Counted from the first letter of the stretch, positions 17,967-27,333 are shown. The stretch is DNA of 64,000 bases from Fermentibacter sp964564435 (GCA_964564435.1 CAZMAT010000004.1:62001-126000); one strand, 5' to 3'. The notes: generated by a model not told the origin, from the letters alone. Numbers and translations are program-made.

Positions 17967-18907
17967 GCGACGGACCGGCCGGCGCGAAGGAGAAGCGGTC
18001 TCCGCACCCTACCTTCAGGCATCTGCTCGAATATGCGGCCCTCAGGGCGGTGGTCCTGGCCCTGGACCTGATGCCGCTGCGCATGGCGCTGTGCTGCGGG
18101 GCGGCGATCGGCCGGGCCGCATGGACCCTCGGGATCAGGCGGAGGGTCTCCCTGATCAATCTCGGGCAGGCCTTCCCCGATCTTCCCGTGCGATCGAGAG
18201 CTGGGATAGGCGCTCGCTCCTACGCCAACTTCGGCAGGTTCACTGTGGAGTTCGCCAGGCAGCGGAGGCTCGGGCGCCGGCACATCGAGAAGTACGTGAA
18301 GGTCGAGAACCCCGGTATAATGAAGCGGCTCGGCGAGGAAGGCGGGATCGGCCTCGCCTTCCACTTCGGGAACTGGGAGCTGCAGGGCGTCCTCCAGAGC
18401 TACGGCGGCGTCAGCACCAGCTTCCTCGTGGGCAGACAGCACAACGCGCTCGTCGACGGCTTCGTCAACAGGCTCAGATCGGTCCACGGCATCGGCCTGA
18501 TCAGCCGGGACGGGGCCATGCGGGAGATCTTCAGGACGATCCGGGAGAAGGGTGTCGTGGCATGGCTGTCGGATCAGGATGCCGGCCGCGGCGGGATCGT
18601 AGTGGATTTCTTCGGCATGCCGGCGTCCACCCCGCGCGGGGCGGCGGCATTCGCCGTGAAGCTGGGCTGCCCGATCTACCCGACCTTCATGGTGCGCGAA
18701 CACGGCCCTTACCACACCGCGGTCTACACCGAGCCCATCCTGCCGAGGAAGGACATCCCGGCGGACCAGGCAGAGATCGAACTCACCCAGCTCTACACCA
18801 GTCGCCTCGAAGACATGGTGAGGCGCCGCCCCGACCTGTACTGGTGGCCCCACCGGCGATGGAAGACAACCGGACTCTACGCCCGGAAGGACGGAAGGGC
18901 CGGGTGA
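17963..18907 (+). CDS. Lipid A biosynthesis acyltransferase (LpxL/HtrB family)
   Basis: 314 residues. Inner-membrane acyltransferase that adds a secondary acyl chain to a Kdo-lipid A-type precursor. Visible: N-terminal membrane anchor (ALRAVVLALDLMPLRMALCC), RVSLINLGQAFPD, the catalytic HX4E motif as HFGNWE in GLAFHFGNWELQG, SDQDAGRGGIVVDFFG and the terminal WWPHRRWKT. ATG at 17963 overlaps the previous stop (ATGA). It implies an LPS-type outer membrane. Confidence 0.92.
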   Translation: MSDGPAGAKEKRSPHPTFRHLLEYAALRAVVLALDLMPLRMALCCGAAIGRAAWTLGIRRRVSLINLGQAFPDLPVRSRAGIGARSYANFGRFTVEFARQRRLGRRHIEKYVKVENPGIMKRLGEEGGIGLAFHFGNWELQGVLQSYGGVSTSFLVGRQHNALVDGFVNRLRSVHGIGLISRDGAMREIFRTIREKGVVAWLSDQDAGRGGIVVDFFGMPASTPRGAAAFAVKLGCPIYPTFMVREHGPYHTAVYTEPILPRKDIPADQAEIELTQLYTSRLEDMVRRRPDLYWWPHRRWKTTGLYARKDGRAG

Positions 18908-18913
18908 CGGGAA

Positions 18914-18938
18914 GGGCGCGGCGCAGAGCGCCGCGCCC
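18914..18938. terminator. GC hairpin between convergent genes (bidirectional terminator candidate)
   Basis: Perfect 11-bp stem (GGGCGCGGCGC / GCGCCGCGCCC) with an AGA loop, followed on the + strand by CCCTCGTTT. It lies between the ends of the acyltransferase and subtilisin genes. There is no real T tract, so the intrinsic-terminator call is inferred from position. Confidence 0.65.
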
Positions 18939-18957
18939 CCCTCGTTTCGTCAGGATC

Positions 18958-20655
18958 CTACCTTACTACGGTCATCCTCGCGGTGTCGGACGCGCTTCCG
19001 ACAACGGACCGGATGAAGTAGATCCCGTTGCCCAGGTCCGAAGGGACCGTCCAGGCGAAGGCGTGCGTGCCAGCCTCGACTTCGCCGAGCGTCGAGCCGG
19101 CGACCACGCGGCCGGAGAGGTCGAACACCTCGATCTCCGCCCTGCCTGCCTCGCCGGTGTAGATCTCGAACAGTGCCGTCCCGCTCACCGGGTTGGGATA
19201 GACCACGCTCATGGCGAGGCCCGGCGCGACGACGGGCTCGAGGGCTGTCTCAACTCCGACGGCGATGGCGGCCTGCACCGCGGCCAGCGCGTCGATGCGG
19301 CCCGAGCCCGTGGCGTTGTCCTTGCCGGCGGGCAGGAGGTCGAGGGCGGTCTGCTCCATGATCTGGTCTATCTGGGAGACGGTCAGGTTGGGGTTGGCGT
19401 CGAGCATGAGGGCGGCCACGCCGGCGACATGCGGGGTCGCCATAGAGGTGCCGTCCATGGATTCGTACCCGCCGCCCCAGGAGGTGCTGATCACGCCCAC
19501 GCCGGGACCGGAGATGTCGGGATCGATCAGAGGGGCGGCCACCGTGTAGTCCGGCCACCAGGTGACGGGGCCGCGGCTGGAGAAGTAGGCCACCGTGTCG
19601 CCGGAGTCGGTTGCACCCACCGTGACCACTGCGGTCTGGCCTCCGTGCTGGACCTGCTGGGGATGGAACCAGGGCGGGGGCGCGTCGCCGCTTGAGAGGA
19701 TCGTTCCGGCACTCGAGCCGCTGTTGCCCGCGGCCACGCTGTGGAAGACTCCCGCGGTCAGCAGGTTGGCCTCGGCGTTGCGGAGCGTCGTGTTGCCGTG
19801 GGAGGAGCCGAGCGACATCGTGAGAACGGCAGCCCCGTACGAGGTCCCGAACTCCATCGCCTCGACCCAGGTGTTCTCGCCGCCTGAGTAGTAGTTGATG
19901 CGCAGAGCCATGCACTGCGCCCCGGGGGCGACTCCGGTCTGCGTGCCGCCGGTGCCGTCGCCGAGCACCGAGCCGGAGACGTGGGTGCCATGGCCGTAGT
20001 CGTCCATGGGATCCCAGTCGTCGTTGTAGAAGTCGTACCCGCAGTGGCCCGAGCCGTCGTCCCACATCTGGTTCGCCAGGTCCGTGTGCTCGTAGTCGGT
20101 GCCCGTGTCGATGACGCCCACCACGACTCCGGTGCCGTCGTAGCCGAGGGCCCAGACGTCATCGGCATTTATCTTGGTGACGCTCCAGACTATGGCCTTG
20201 TCGAGCTCCCCGCCGGTCGCGGGATGCCTGTCGACAGGTTCGATGAGTCCGGCATGCGGGTCGGCCGCGCTCTCGACGAGGAGCACGTCGGTCCTCGCAG
20301 CGAGTGCGGTTATGAGGGCGGGTGAAGCCTCGCAGTAGACCGCATTCGCCAGCCAGTGGCTCTGGGTCCCGGACACGGAACCCTCGTCCCAGCGGCCGAT
20401 CTCGTCGAGGACGCCTGCCTGGGAGACGCCCGCGATGTCCTGCAGGGCATCGACCACGAAGGCCTGCCTTTCCGCCCTCGTCATGCCTGCCGTCACCGAG
20501 CCGATCCACGAATCGTCCAGTCCGCCCTGCACGAGCACGAACACCGGCAGGAGGTCGTCATCCCCGGCCAGGGCCATCTCGTGCTGCAGGTCCGGGGCGA
20601 TGGCTCCGGCCATCGCGACGGCCGAGAACGCGAGGATCAATCCCGAAGTCCTCAA
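18958..20655 (-). CDS. Secreted subtilisin-like serine protease (S8) with sorting tail
   Basis: 565 residues with signal peptide (LILAFSAVAMAGAIA), a prodomain (to about 165), then the catalytic triad: Asp in VGVIDTGTDYEH, His in YGHGTHVSGS, oxyanion Asn in VAAGNSG and Ser in DGTSMATPHVAGVAALML. The last 80 residues (VVYPNPVSGTALFEIY...VFDLSGRVV...GIYFIRS...MTVVR) form a FlgD-like/type-IX-like C-terminal domain, implying surface delivery. TTG start at 20655 with GAGGAG upstream. Convergent with the acyltransferase gene. Confidence 0.95.
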   Translation of the reverse strand: MRTSGLILAFSAVAMAGAIAPDLQHEMALAGDDDLLPVFVLVQGGLDDSWIGSVTAGMTRAERQAFVVDALQDIAGVSQAGVLDEIGRWDEGSVSGTQSHWLANAVYCEASPALITALAARTDVLLVESAADPHAGLIEPVDRHPATGGELDKAIVWSVTKINADDVWALGYDGTGVVVGVIDTGTDYEHTDLANQMWDDGSGHCGYDFYNDDWDPMDDYGHGTHVSGSVLGDGTGGTQTGVAPGAQCMALRINYYSGGENTWVEAMEFGTSYGAAVLTMSLGSSHGNTTLRNAEANLLTAGVFHSVAAGNSGSSAGTILSSGDAPPPWFHPQQVQHGGQTAVVTVGATDSGDTVAYFSSRGPVTWWPDYTVAAPLIDPDISGPGVGVISTSWGGGYESMDGTSMATPHVAGVAALMLDANPNLTVSQIDQIMEQTALDLLPAGKDNATGSGRIDALAAVQAAIAVGVETALEPVVAPGLAMSVVYPNPVSGTALFEIYTGEAGRAEIEVFDLSGRVVAGSTLGEVEAGTHAFAWTVPSDLGNGIYFIRSVVGSASDTARMTVVR

Positions 20656-20763
20656 GTCTTCTCCTCTCGTTTCCAGTTGATGCCGCTACCAACACAAATG
20701 AAACATACCGGCCCCGGGTACCGTCAACAATGCCGGGCGCGAGGGCTCCTGCGCCGCGGCGAG

Positions 20764-20792
20764 TTGTCGGTGCAGGGCCATCCCGGTAGAAT
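20764..20792 (+). promoter_or_regulatory. Predicted promoter of the gpsA operon
   Basis: TTGTCG at 20764-20769 and TAGAAT at 20787-20792, with a 17-bp spacer, about 45 bp ahead of the TTG start of gpsA. The first gene of the long operon to about 28.8 kb follows. Confidence 0.5.
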
Positions 20793-20836
20793 CGGGGGCA
20801 GACCCGGAACGGCACCTGGACAACGAGGAGGACCAC

Positions 20837-21832
20837 TTGAACGGCCTTGGCAGGATGTCCGTCCTCGGCTGCGGCAGATGGGGGAGCTTCCATCTCTGGT
20901 ACGGCAGCAGGTGCGGGCTGGGCGTCACGGGATGGGAGCCCGGGGATTCCGAACCCTTCCGGATGCTCGCGGAGAACAGGGCGAACCGCCATCTCGCGCT
21001 GCCCGCGGACGTCGTCCTCACCACCGACCTGGACTCCGCACTGGAGACCGACATCCTCGTCATCGCGACCCCTTCGTCCGAACTGGGCGGGCTCTGCTCC
21101 CTCCTCCGCGGGCGTGATCTCTCCGGGATACATGTCGTCCTTTGCATGAAGGGCCTCGAGAAGGGCACCGGCAGGCGCCTGTCCGAGGTTTTCAGGGCAA
21201 GCGGCCCCGCACCAGCGAGCCTGTCGGCCTGGGTCGGTCCGGGGCATCCGTCCCTCCTGGCGGCGGGACAGCCCACCTGCATGCTGATCGCCTCCGACGA
21301 CGATGCAGCCTCGACCCTCCTGGTCGACCGGCTGGGCAGCAGGCTCGTCAGGCTCTACAGGTCCGCCGACATGGCGGGATGCGAACTGGGGGCGGCTTCG
21401 AAGAACGTCGTGGGGATTGCCGCGGGGCTCCTGGACGGCCTGGGCTGGCAGGGGCTCAAGGGAGCCCTCATGGCCCGCGCCCCACTGGAGGTGGCCAGGC
21501 TGGTGGCGGCTCTCGGCGGCGACTGGCGAAGCGTCTTCGGCCTCTCGCACCTGGGCGACTATGAAGCCACGCTGTTTTCTCCGCTGAGCCGGAACAGGCT
21601 GATGGGGGAGTGCCTCGCGACAGGAAGACCCTATACCGAGGGCCTCGCCGAAGGGGTCGAGACCTGCGGAGCACTTCTCCTCCTGGCCTCCCGCGCCGGG
21701 GTCGAGATGCCGATCACCGCGGCCGTGGGGAGGGTGCTGGACGGTTCGACAGGCCCGCAGGACGCGGTTGCAGGGCTTTTCGACAGGCCGCTGAAGGACG
21801 AGTTCCCCCGCGGCGCAGGAGGCGTACTCTGA
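20837..21832 (+). CDS. gpsA: Glycerol-3-phosphate dehydrogenase, NAD(P)-dependent
   Basis: 331 residues. Reduces dihydroxyacetone phosphate to sn-glycerol-3-phosphate for phospholipid synthesis. N-terminal dinucleotide fold SVLGCGRWGS, VIATPSSEL, CMKGLEKGTGRRLSEV, VGPGHPSLL, the catalytic Lys in ELGAASKNVVGIAAGLLDG, and SRNRLMGECLATG. TTG start at 20837 with GAGGAGG upstream. Its last codon region carries the ribosome-binding site (AGGAGG, 21817-21822) for the next gene, whose CTG start overlaps this TGA. Confidence 0.95.
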   Translation: MNGLGRMSVLGCGRWGSFHLWYGSRCGLGVTGWEPGDSEPFRMLAENRANRHLALPADVVLTTDLDSALETDILVIATPSSELGGLCSLLRGRDLSGIHVVLCMKGLEKGTGRRLSEVFRASGPAPASLSAWVGPGHPSLLAAGQPTCMLIASDDDAASTLLVDRLGSRLVRLYRSADMAGCELGAASKNVVGIAAGLLDGLGWQGLKGALMARAPLEVARLVAALGGDWRSVFGLSHLGDYEATLFSPLSRNRLMGECLATGRPYTEGLAEGVETCGALLLLASRAGVEMPITAAVGRVLDGSTGPQDAVAGLFDRPLKDEFPRGAGGVL

Positions 21833-22995
21833 ACGCGCTCGCCCTGGCGTCGGTTCTGGCGCTCGGCGGCACCGGCGCGGAAACGGAGATGCGGTACTTC
21901 TGGATGTCCGCCGACGGGCTGGAATCGGAGGCGCGGATCGACAGCCTTGTCTCGCTCGCTGCGGCGTCCGGCGCGAACGGCATGATCGTGCAGGTGATGG
22001 GCAGGGGGGAGGCCTGGTACTCCTCCGACGTCATCCCCGAAGCCCGTGTGCTGGACAGGTACGATCCCCTCGCCCGGGTCCTGCTCCGGGCCGGACCGCT
22101 CGGTCTGGAGGTCCATGCCTGGGTGAACGCCTTCCTCTCGTGGTCGGCGCCCGATCCGCCGGCCGACCCCGCGCACGTCCTCCTGGCCCATCCCGAGTGG
22201 TTCCTTGCCGATCTTCGCGGCAGATCGTGCGCCGACTACTCCCGCGCGGAATGCGAGGCCGCGGACATAGTCGGGGCGACCCTGTCGCCGGCCATCCCCG
22301 CCGTGAGGTCGCGCCTGGCTGCGATCTGCGCGGAGCTCGCCTCTGAATACGACCTGGACGGCATACATCTCGACTACATCAGGTACCCGAACGCCTCGTT
22401 CGGATTCGAGCCCGCCGCCAGGGCCGGTTTCTTCCTGGCCTCGGGCGTCGATCCTGTCGACCTGTATCCTGCGCCAGGAAGGACGAGGCCCGCTGTCGAG
22501 GGCATGGGCGAGGCCTGGCTCGGCTACAGGGCGGCGCAGGTCACTGAGAGCGTGAGGTCGGCTCGGGCCGCGGTGAGGTCGGCAGATCCCTCGCTGACGT
22601 TCTCCTGTGCCGTGATGGCCGATCCTTCGTCGGCCCTGGCCGACTACGCATGCGACTGGCAGGGCTGGCTAGGCGGCGGGCTGGTCGATTTCGTCTGCCC
22701 CATGGCCTATACGACGAACAGCTCCAGAGCCGGGGAGCTGGCCGTGTCCACCACGCTGGAAGAGCCCGGGAAAGTGGTCTACGGCGTGGCCGTCTACAAC
22801 CAGAGCATCACATCCGCCCTCGTCGGCGCGCGCGCGGCGCTCGCACGCGGCGCCGGAGGCATCTGCGTCTACAGCGTCAACACTCTTGCCCCCGCCGACT
22901 CCGCCTCTCTCGAGGAGTTCTGGGGAGGAGGAACCGCCGTCCGTCACCCCCTCGATCCCGGGCTGTTGCACATGACCGCCAGGATTCCGTTTTGA
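21829..22995 (+). CDS. Glycosyl hydrolase-like 10 (GHL10/DUF187, YngK-like) protein with CTG start
   Basis: 388 residues if read from CTG 21829. Family signs: MRYFWMSADGLESEARIDSLVSLA, VHAWVNAFLSW, LAHPEWFLAD, DGIHLDYIRYP (acidic active-site region) and the PMAYTTNSS strand. These barrels act on glycan or peptidoglycan-type substrates. No ATG, GTG or TTG precedes the signal peptide LNALALASVLALGGTGA in frame. CTG 21829 sits 6 bp after AGGAGG and overlaps the gpsA stop as CTGA, exactly where other genes here use ATGA or GTGA. ATG 21889 is possible but would cut off the export signal. Confidence 0.88.
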   Translation: MNALALASVLALGGTGAETEMRYFWMSADGLESEARIDSLVSLAAASGANGMIVQVMGRGEAWYSSDVIPEARVLDRYDPLARVLLRAGPLGLEVHAWVNAFLSWSAPDPPADPAHVLLAHPEWFLADLRGRSCADYSRAECEAADIVGATLSPAIPAVRSRLAAICAELASEYDLDGIHLDYIRYPNASFGFEPAARAGFFLASGVDPVDLYPAPGRTRPAVEGMGEAWLGYRAAQVTESVRSARAAVRSADPSLTFSCAVMADPSSALADYACDWQGWLGGGLVDFVCPMAYTTNSSRAGELAVSTTLEEPGKVVYGVAVYNQSITSALVGARAALARGAGGICVYSVNTLAPADSASLEEFWGGGTAVRHPLDPGLLHMTARIPF

Positions 22996-23750
22996 GGCTA
23001 TTCATGCTGGCCAGCGGCTCGGACGGCAACTGCATGCTCGTCGAGCACGACGGGTACTCCATCCTCATGGACGCCGGGCTCTCGTGCAGGGAGATCGGGC
23101 GCAGGATGGAGGAGGCGGGAGCGGGGGGGATGCAGCCTTCCGCCCTGTTCCTGACGCACGAGCATTCGGACCATGTCAGGGGCGCAAGGGTGACGGCTAG
23201 GAGATACGGCCTGCCTGTCGTCTGCAGCCCCGGAACCGCCCGCAGGACCCCGGGTCTGGCCGACGTGCCCTCGGTGCGTCCGCTTGCCCCCGGTTCCTCG
23301 ACCTGCGAAGGCCCTTTCGTCGTCAGGAGCTTCCTCCTGCCACATGACGCGGAGGAGCCCAGTGGATATGTAATCGAGTGGGAGGGCGGCCGGCTCGGCA
23401 TCGCGACCGACCTCGGCTGCTGGAGCCACCTCGTGGCTGAGAGCCTCGCGGGATGCACGGGTCTGGTGCTCGAGTTCAACCACGACGAGGAGATGCTCTG
23501 GAACGGAGGGTATCCATGGCCCCTCAAGCAGAGGATCGCCTCTTCCAGGGGGCATCTCTCGAACGCCAGCGCATCCTCGCTGCTGGCGAAGGTTTCCCAC
23601 GGGGGGCTGGGCTACGTGGTGCTGGCGCATCTCAGCAGGGAGAACAACAGGCCGCCGCTCGCCCTCGAGGCTGCAGGCGCGGCGGCGGGTTTCTGCGGGG
23701 AGATCCTGGTCGCGGGTCCCGAAAGGGCGTTCGAAGCCCCGCGCATCTAG
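22992..23750 (+). CDS. Metallo-beta-lactamase-fold hydrolase, YycJ/WalJ-like
   Basis: 252 residues. MBL-fold nuclease-type family. N-terminus RLFMLASGSDGNCMLVEHDG is characteristic of YycJ; metal motif LTHEHSDHVRG (HxHxDH), LLPHDAEEPSGYVIE, IATDLGCWSHL, LEFNHDEEML and VLAHLSRENNRP. The TTG at 22992 overlaps the previous stop (TTGA); ATG 23004 would remove the first strand. Cytosolic, exact substrate unknown (5'-3' exonuclease activity is known for relatives). Confidence 0.9.
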   Translation: MRLFMLASGSDGNCMLVEHDGYSILMDAGLSCREIGRRMEEAGAGGMQPSALFLTHEHSDHVRGARVTARRYGLPVVCSPGTARRTPGLADVPSVRPLAPGSSTCEGPFVVRSFLLPHDAEEPSGYVIEWEGGRLGIATDLGCWSHLVAESLAGCTGLVLEFNHDEEMLWNGGYPWPLKQRIASSRGHLSNASASSLLAKVSHGGLGYVVLAHLSRENNRPPLALEAAGAAAGFCGEILVAGPERAFEAPRI

Positions 23751-23765
23751 TGTGAGGAGGTTCCC

Positions 23766-24290
23766 TTGAGGCTTACGCTCGCGCTTCTCGCGGCCCTGTG
23801 CGCTGCCGCACCGGCGGAGATCACGGCCGGCATTTCGGCCGGCCCGGTGTTCCCCGCCGGAGGCTGGGGGGACAACATCGGTACCGGTCTGGACCTGCAG
23901 GTCTTCGGGCGATGGATGTTCGACGACAGGCTCGGAGCCGGCCCGGGGCTCTCCCTGTCGATGTACGGCGACGAATACGACGGCGACGCCTCCCTCACGG
24001 TGCTGACCCCTGAACTGAGCGCGGCATTCCATCTCAGGCCCGGGGCGGCGAGCTTCAGCCCCGGCCTCGAAGCGGGGATCGGGTACTCCCGTTCGAAGTT
24101 CGAAGCGGGGAACGGCAGCGATCCGGCGTCGTGGGACCCTTCCTGGCGGGCCGGGTTCAGATGGGAGTTCGGCATGGGCGCCGGGTTCAGGGGCGCCGCA
24201 GGGTTCGACTTCAGGGGAGTCCTCGCCGAAGGCGAGTCCGGGGACGCGTTCGCGCTCGTCTTCAGGGTCTCGAGGGAGGTCCTGCGATGA
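23766..24290 (+). CDS. Predicted outer-membrane beta-barrel protein
   Basis: 174 residues; TTG start with GAGGAGG upstream. Signal peptide LTLALLAALCAAAPA, then amphipathic strands with repeated Gly and aromatic residues (ITAGISAGPVFPAGG, LDLQVFGRWMFDDRLGAGPGLSLSMYG, ELSAAFHLRPGAASF) and a hydrophobic last strand AFALVFRVSREVLR. Consistent with an eight-stranded OmpX/OmpA-type barrel; no specific family recognised. It overlaps the following lipoprotein gene by ATGA, suggesting a paired envelope function. Confidence 0.65.
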   Translation: MRLTLALLAALCAAAPAEITAGISAGPVFPAGGWGDNIGTGLDLQVFGRWMFDDRLGAGPGLSLSMYGDEYDGDASLTVLTPELSAAFHLRPGAASFSPGLEAGIGYSRSKFEAGNGSDPASWDPSWRAGFRWEFGMGAGFRGAAGFDFRGVLAEGESGDAFALVFRVSREVLR

Positions 24291-24919
24291 AGAGGCTGTT
24301 TCCCCTGCCCGTGCTGCTCCTGGCCGCCTGCGGGAGCAATCCTGTCTATCTGAGGCTCGGCGCGGACTACTATCCCGTGACGACGGTCGGGAACCAGTGG
24401 GAGTACGAGGTCGAGGGCGGCGGCTATCTCATCACTACTGTCATAGACCAGACCGTCATCGGCGAGCGCACCTGCTACAGGCTCCAGACCGGCGCCGGCT
24501 ATGCCTACTGGGCAGCCGAGGATGGCCGGCTCGACCACTACGAGGATCACAGGGTCGTCTTCAACGGATACGAGGTGCCGGTGCTCCAGGCCTGGGTGAC
24601 CTGTCTCGACTTCCCGCTCTGCACGGGCCAGTCCAGGGTCGATTCCGCGTCGACATACGTGACGGCTCAGGGAGTCACGATCAGCCACAGGTGGAGGCGC
24701 GAGACGACCGTGTCCGGCATAGGGCAGCTCGGTTCCTGGGACGAGTGCTACATCCTCCAGCAGCAGGAGAGGACCATCGACTGGGTCCAGACCGGAGGGT
24801 TCGACCCCGAGACGCTTCTGGTGGAGAGGACGCTCTGGCTGGCCCCCGATGTGGGTCTGGTCAGGAAGGTGACTCCCGACAGCACGATCACGCTGACGAG
24901 CTTCACTCCCGGGAGCTGA
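24287..24919 (+). CDS. Lipoprotein of unknown function
   Basis: 210 residues. The ATG at 24287 overlaps the upstream stop. The leader LFPLPVLLLAAC ends in a good lipobox (LLAAC), followed by GSNPVYLRLGADYYPVTTVGNQWEYEV. This opening and the repeated short strands resemble beta-sandwich lipoproteins in which a 'pG..W.Y.V' motif starts the domain. No catalytic residues recognised. Operon partner of the barrel protein upstream. Confidence 0.75.
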   Translation: MKRLFPLPVLLLAACGSNPVYLRLGADYYPVTTVGNQWEYEVEGGGYLITTVIDQTVIGERTCYRLQTGAGYAYWAAEDGRLDHYEDHRVVFNGYEVPVLQAWVTCLDFPLCTGQSRVDSASTYVTAQGVTISHRWRRETTVSGIGQLGSWDECYILQQQERTIDWVQTGGFDPETLLVERTLWLAPDVGLVRKVTPDSTITLTSFTPGS

Positions 24920-24922
24920 CGC

Positions 24923-26263
24923 TTGCCCGGAGCCTGGATCTTCTCGGCCGCCTTCGTGCTGGCCTACATCTACATCTCGACCGCCGGGCGCCTCAGGGGT
25001 CCGGCGGTGTGGTGCGCGGCGGCCCTGGCCTCCGCCGCATGCGCCATCGCCGGCGATGCTCCCGACCTCGCTGCGCTCATGGGACGGGTCGACGTCAACA
25101 TCCTCCTCATCTTCTCAGGCATCATGCTCATAGCCGAGGTGCTGATCGAGACCAGGGCGCCCGCATGGGCGGCCGAGAGGATAGTCTCGGTGTCCGGCAC
25201 GCTGGGCAGGGCGTCGCTGCTCATCTGCGCCCTGGCGGGGGCGGTCTCGATGTTCGTCGAGAACGTCGCCACCGTGATGATCCTCGCACCGGTGGCCCTC
25301 GCTCTCTCGCGCAGGCTCGAGGCCGACCCGGTCCCCCTCCTGATCGGCATAGCCATCTCCAGCAACCTCCAGGGCACGGCAACCCTGGTGGGGGATCCCC
25401 CCAGCATGATACTGGCGGCGTCCGAGGGCCTCTCGTTCAACGATTTCTTCGTGCTGGACGGCATGCCCGGGATCTTCTTCGCCGTCCAGTGCGGCGCGGT
25501 CGCTTCGTTCTTCGTGCTCTGGCGTGTCTTCGGGAGGAGCCGGAGGGCTGTCGCCTGGAGCGGCGAGTCTGGCGTCTCGAGCTGGGTCCCCGTGGTCATA
25601 CTGGCCATCGTGATCGCGGGGCTCGCGCTGACCGGCTTCACGGGCCCGTCCGGCCCCGTGTCCGGCCTTGTATGCGCCGCGGGAGGGCTGGCTGCCCTGA
25701 TCTGGCATACCCTCAGCCACAGGGGGGTGCTGCCCGGGATCTTCAGGGCCAGGAAAGCCACGGACCTGGAGGAGGTGCGGGGCTCCAGGCAGATCGTGAG
25801 GGGTTTCGACCTCGACACGGTCATCCTGCTGGCGGGCATCTTCTTCATGGTGGGCGCCCTGGAGGAGTACGGCGTGGTCGACGCGATAGGCAGGTTCATC
25901 GCGGGGCTGTCGGGCGGCAGCGCCTTCGGGGCGTTCGCCCTGATCGTGCTGTCCTCCGTCGTGGTCAGCGCGTTCGTCGACAACGTCCCGTTCGTCACCG
26001 CCATGCTGCCCGTCGTCCATTCGGTAGCCTCGGACCTCGGCATCGCCGACTGGCGCTTCCTGTCGTTCGGCATGCTGATCGGGGCCTGCCTCGGCGGGAA
26101 CATCTCGCCCGTGGGGGCCTCGGCCAACATAGTTGCAGTGTCCATGCTCAGGAAGGAAGGATACAGAGTGTCCTTCGGCAGATTCGCCGCTCTGGGGCTG
26201 CCCTTCACGCTGGCCGCGACCGCGGCGGGGGCGGCGTTCATCTGGTTCGTCTGGGGCCCCTGA
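24923..26263 (+). CDS. ArsB/NhaD superfamily anion or ion transporter
   Basis: 446 residues, about 11-12 membrane segments. The two-fold inverted repeat typical of the ArsB/NhaD/P-protein group is visible: FVENVATVMILAPVALAL with LQGTATLVGDPPSMI in the first half, and FVDNVPFVTAMLPVV with GGNISPVGASANIVAV in the second. Substrate (arsenite, sodium/proton or carboxylate) cannot be read. TTG start at 24923. Its stop overlaps the aroB ATG by one base. Confidence 0.87.
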   Translation: MPGAWIFSAAFVLAYIYISTAGRLRGPAVWCAAALASAACAIAGDAPDLAALMGRVDVNILLIFSGIMLIAEVLIETRAPAWAAERIVSVSGTLGRASLLICALAGAVSMFVENVATVMILAPVALALSRRLEADPVPLLIGIAISSNLQGTATLVGDPPSMILAASEGLSFNDFFVLDGMPGIFFAVQCGAVASFFVLWRVFGRSRRAVAWSGESGVSSWVPVVILAIVIAGLALTGFTGPSGPVSGLVCAAGGLAALIWHTLSHRGVLPGIFRARKATDLEEVRGSRQIVRGFDLDTVILLAGIFFMVGALEEYGVVDAIGRFIAGLSGGSAFGAFALIVLSSVVVSAFVDNVPFVTAMLPVVHSVASDLGIADWRFLSFGMLIGACLGGNISPVGASANIVAVSMLRKEGYRVSFGRFAALGLPFTLAATAAGAAFIWFVWGP

Positions 26264-27333
26264 TGGAGAGGGAGATCCTCAGGCTGGGCTGGAGCGTCGG
26301 CAGGGAAACGCGAGTGGTGGCCGCCCGGGACTTCAGGGGCTTCTGCCGCGACTGCGGCGGTGGGCGCGTGTTCCTCGTGGCCGACGCCCGGGTGATGAGC
26401 CTGCATTCGCAGGCGATCTTCAGGGGAGTGGGCGACAGGCTGCTGGGAGCCTTCGTGATGGAGTCCTCAGAGAGGCTCAAGACGCCCCGGACGCTGCATG
26501 CGATCTGGTCCGAGATGCACAGGGTCGGGCTCTCGAGGAGCGACGTGGTGCTGGCTGCCGGGGGAGGGATAGTCCTCGACGTCGGAGCCTTCGCAGCATC
26601 CACGTGGGCGAGGGGGACGCGGCTGGTGCTTGCGCCCACGACGCTCCTGGCGCAGGTCGACGCCTGCCTGGGCGGAAAGACCGCGATCAACGTGGCTGGC
26701 ACCAGGAACCAGGCCGGCACCTTCTATCCCGCAGAACTGGCCTGGATCTGCGCCGAGATCCTCACCACCCTCCCCGAGAGGGAGTACAGGTGCGGGTGCG
26801 GCGAGATACTGAAGGCCGCAATACTCAGCGGGGAGCCCGAACTGCGCGAGATAGCCGGCGGCCTGCCGCTGCCCGGGCGCGAGCGCACGGAGTGGAGCCG
26901 CAGGGCTGCCGCCGCCTGCCTGTCGTTCAAAGCCCGCATCGTGGAGGCCGATCCGGAGGAGCATGCCGGAAGGATACTCCTCAACCTCGGGCACACGCTG
27001 GGGCATGCTCTCGAGAGCGCCACCGGATTCGGCCTGAACCACGGCGAGGCCGTCGCGCTCGGCATCCTGGCCTCGGCGGCCATGGCGAGGCGCCTGGGCG
27101 CCCCCGCCGATTTCTGCGAAGAGATACTGTCCTGCCTCTGCGGCCTGGGGCTCCCGGTCAGGCTCCCCAGGCGGGTGACGGGCATCGGCAGGTTCCTCAG
27201 GCGCGACAAGAAGGCCCTCCCCGAAGGCACGCGGTGGATACTCCCGTTCGGCTGGGGTGACTGCAGGCCGACGCTCCTGCCTCGCGACCTCGAAGGCGAA
27301 CTCCTGGCGGGGGCACTGGAAGAGCTGGCGTGA
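26263..27333 (+). CDS. aroB: 3-dehydroquinate synthase
   Basis: 356 residues. Second step of the shikimate pathway: converts DAHP to 3-dehydroquinate using bound NAD and a divalent metal. Motifs: LAAGGGIVLDVGAFAASTW, LAPTTLLAQVDACLGGKTAIN, the Glu of CGEILKAA, HTLGHALE and NHGEAVALGILA (metal ligands). ATG at 26263 overlaps the transporter stop (TGATG). No other shikimate gene is in the window. Confidence 0.93.
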   Translation: MEREILRLGWSVGRETRVVAARDFRGFCRDCGGGRVFLVADARVMSLHSQAIFRGVGDRLLGAFVMESSERLKTPRTLHAIWSEMHRVGLSRSDVVLAAGGGIVLDVGAFAASTWARGTRLVLAPTTLLAQVDACLGGKTAINVAGTRNQAGTFYPAELAWICAEILTTLPEREYRCGCGEILKAAILSGEPELREIAGGLPLPGRERTEWSRRAAAACLSFKARIVEADPEEHAGRILLNLGHTLGHALESATGFGLNHGEAVALGILASAAMARRLGAPADFCEEILSCLCGLGLPVRLPRRVTGIGRFLRRDKKALPEGTRWILPFGWGDCRPTLLPRDLEGELLAGALEELA

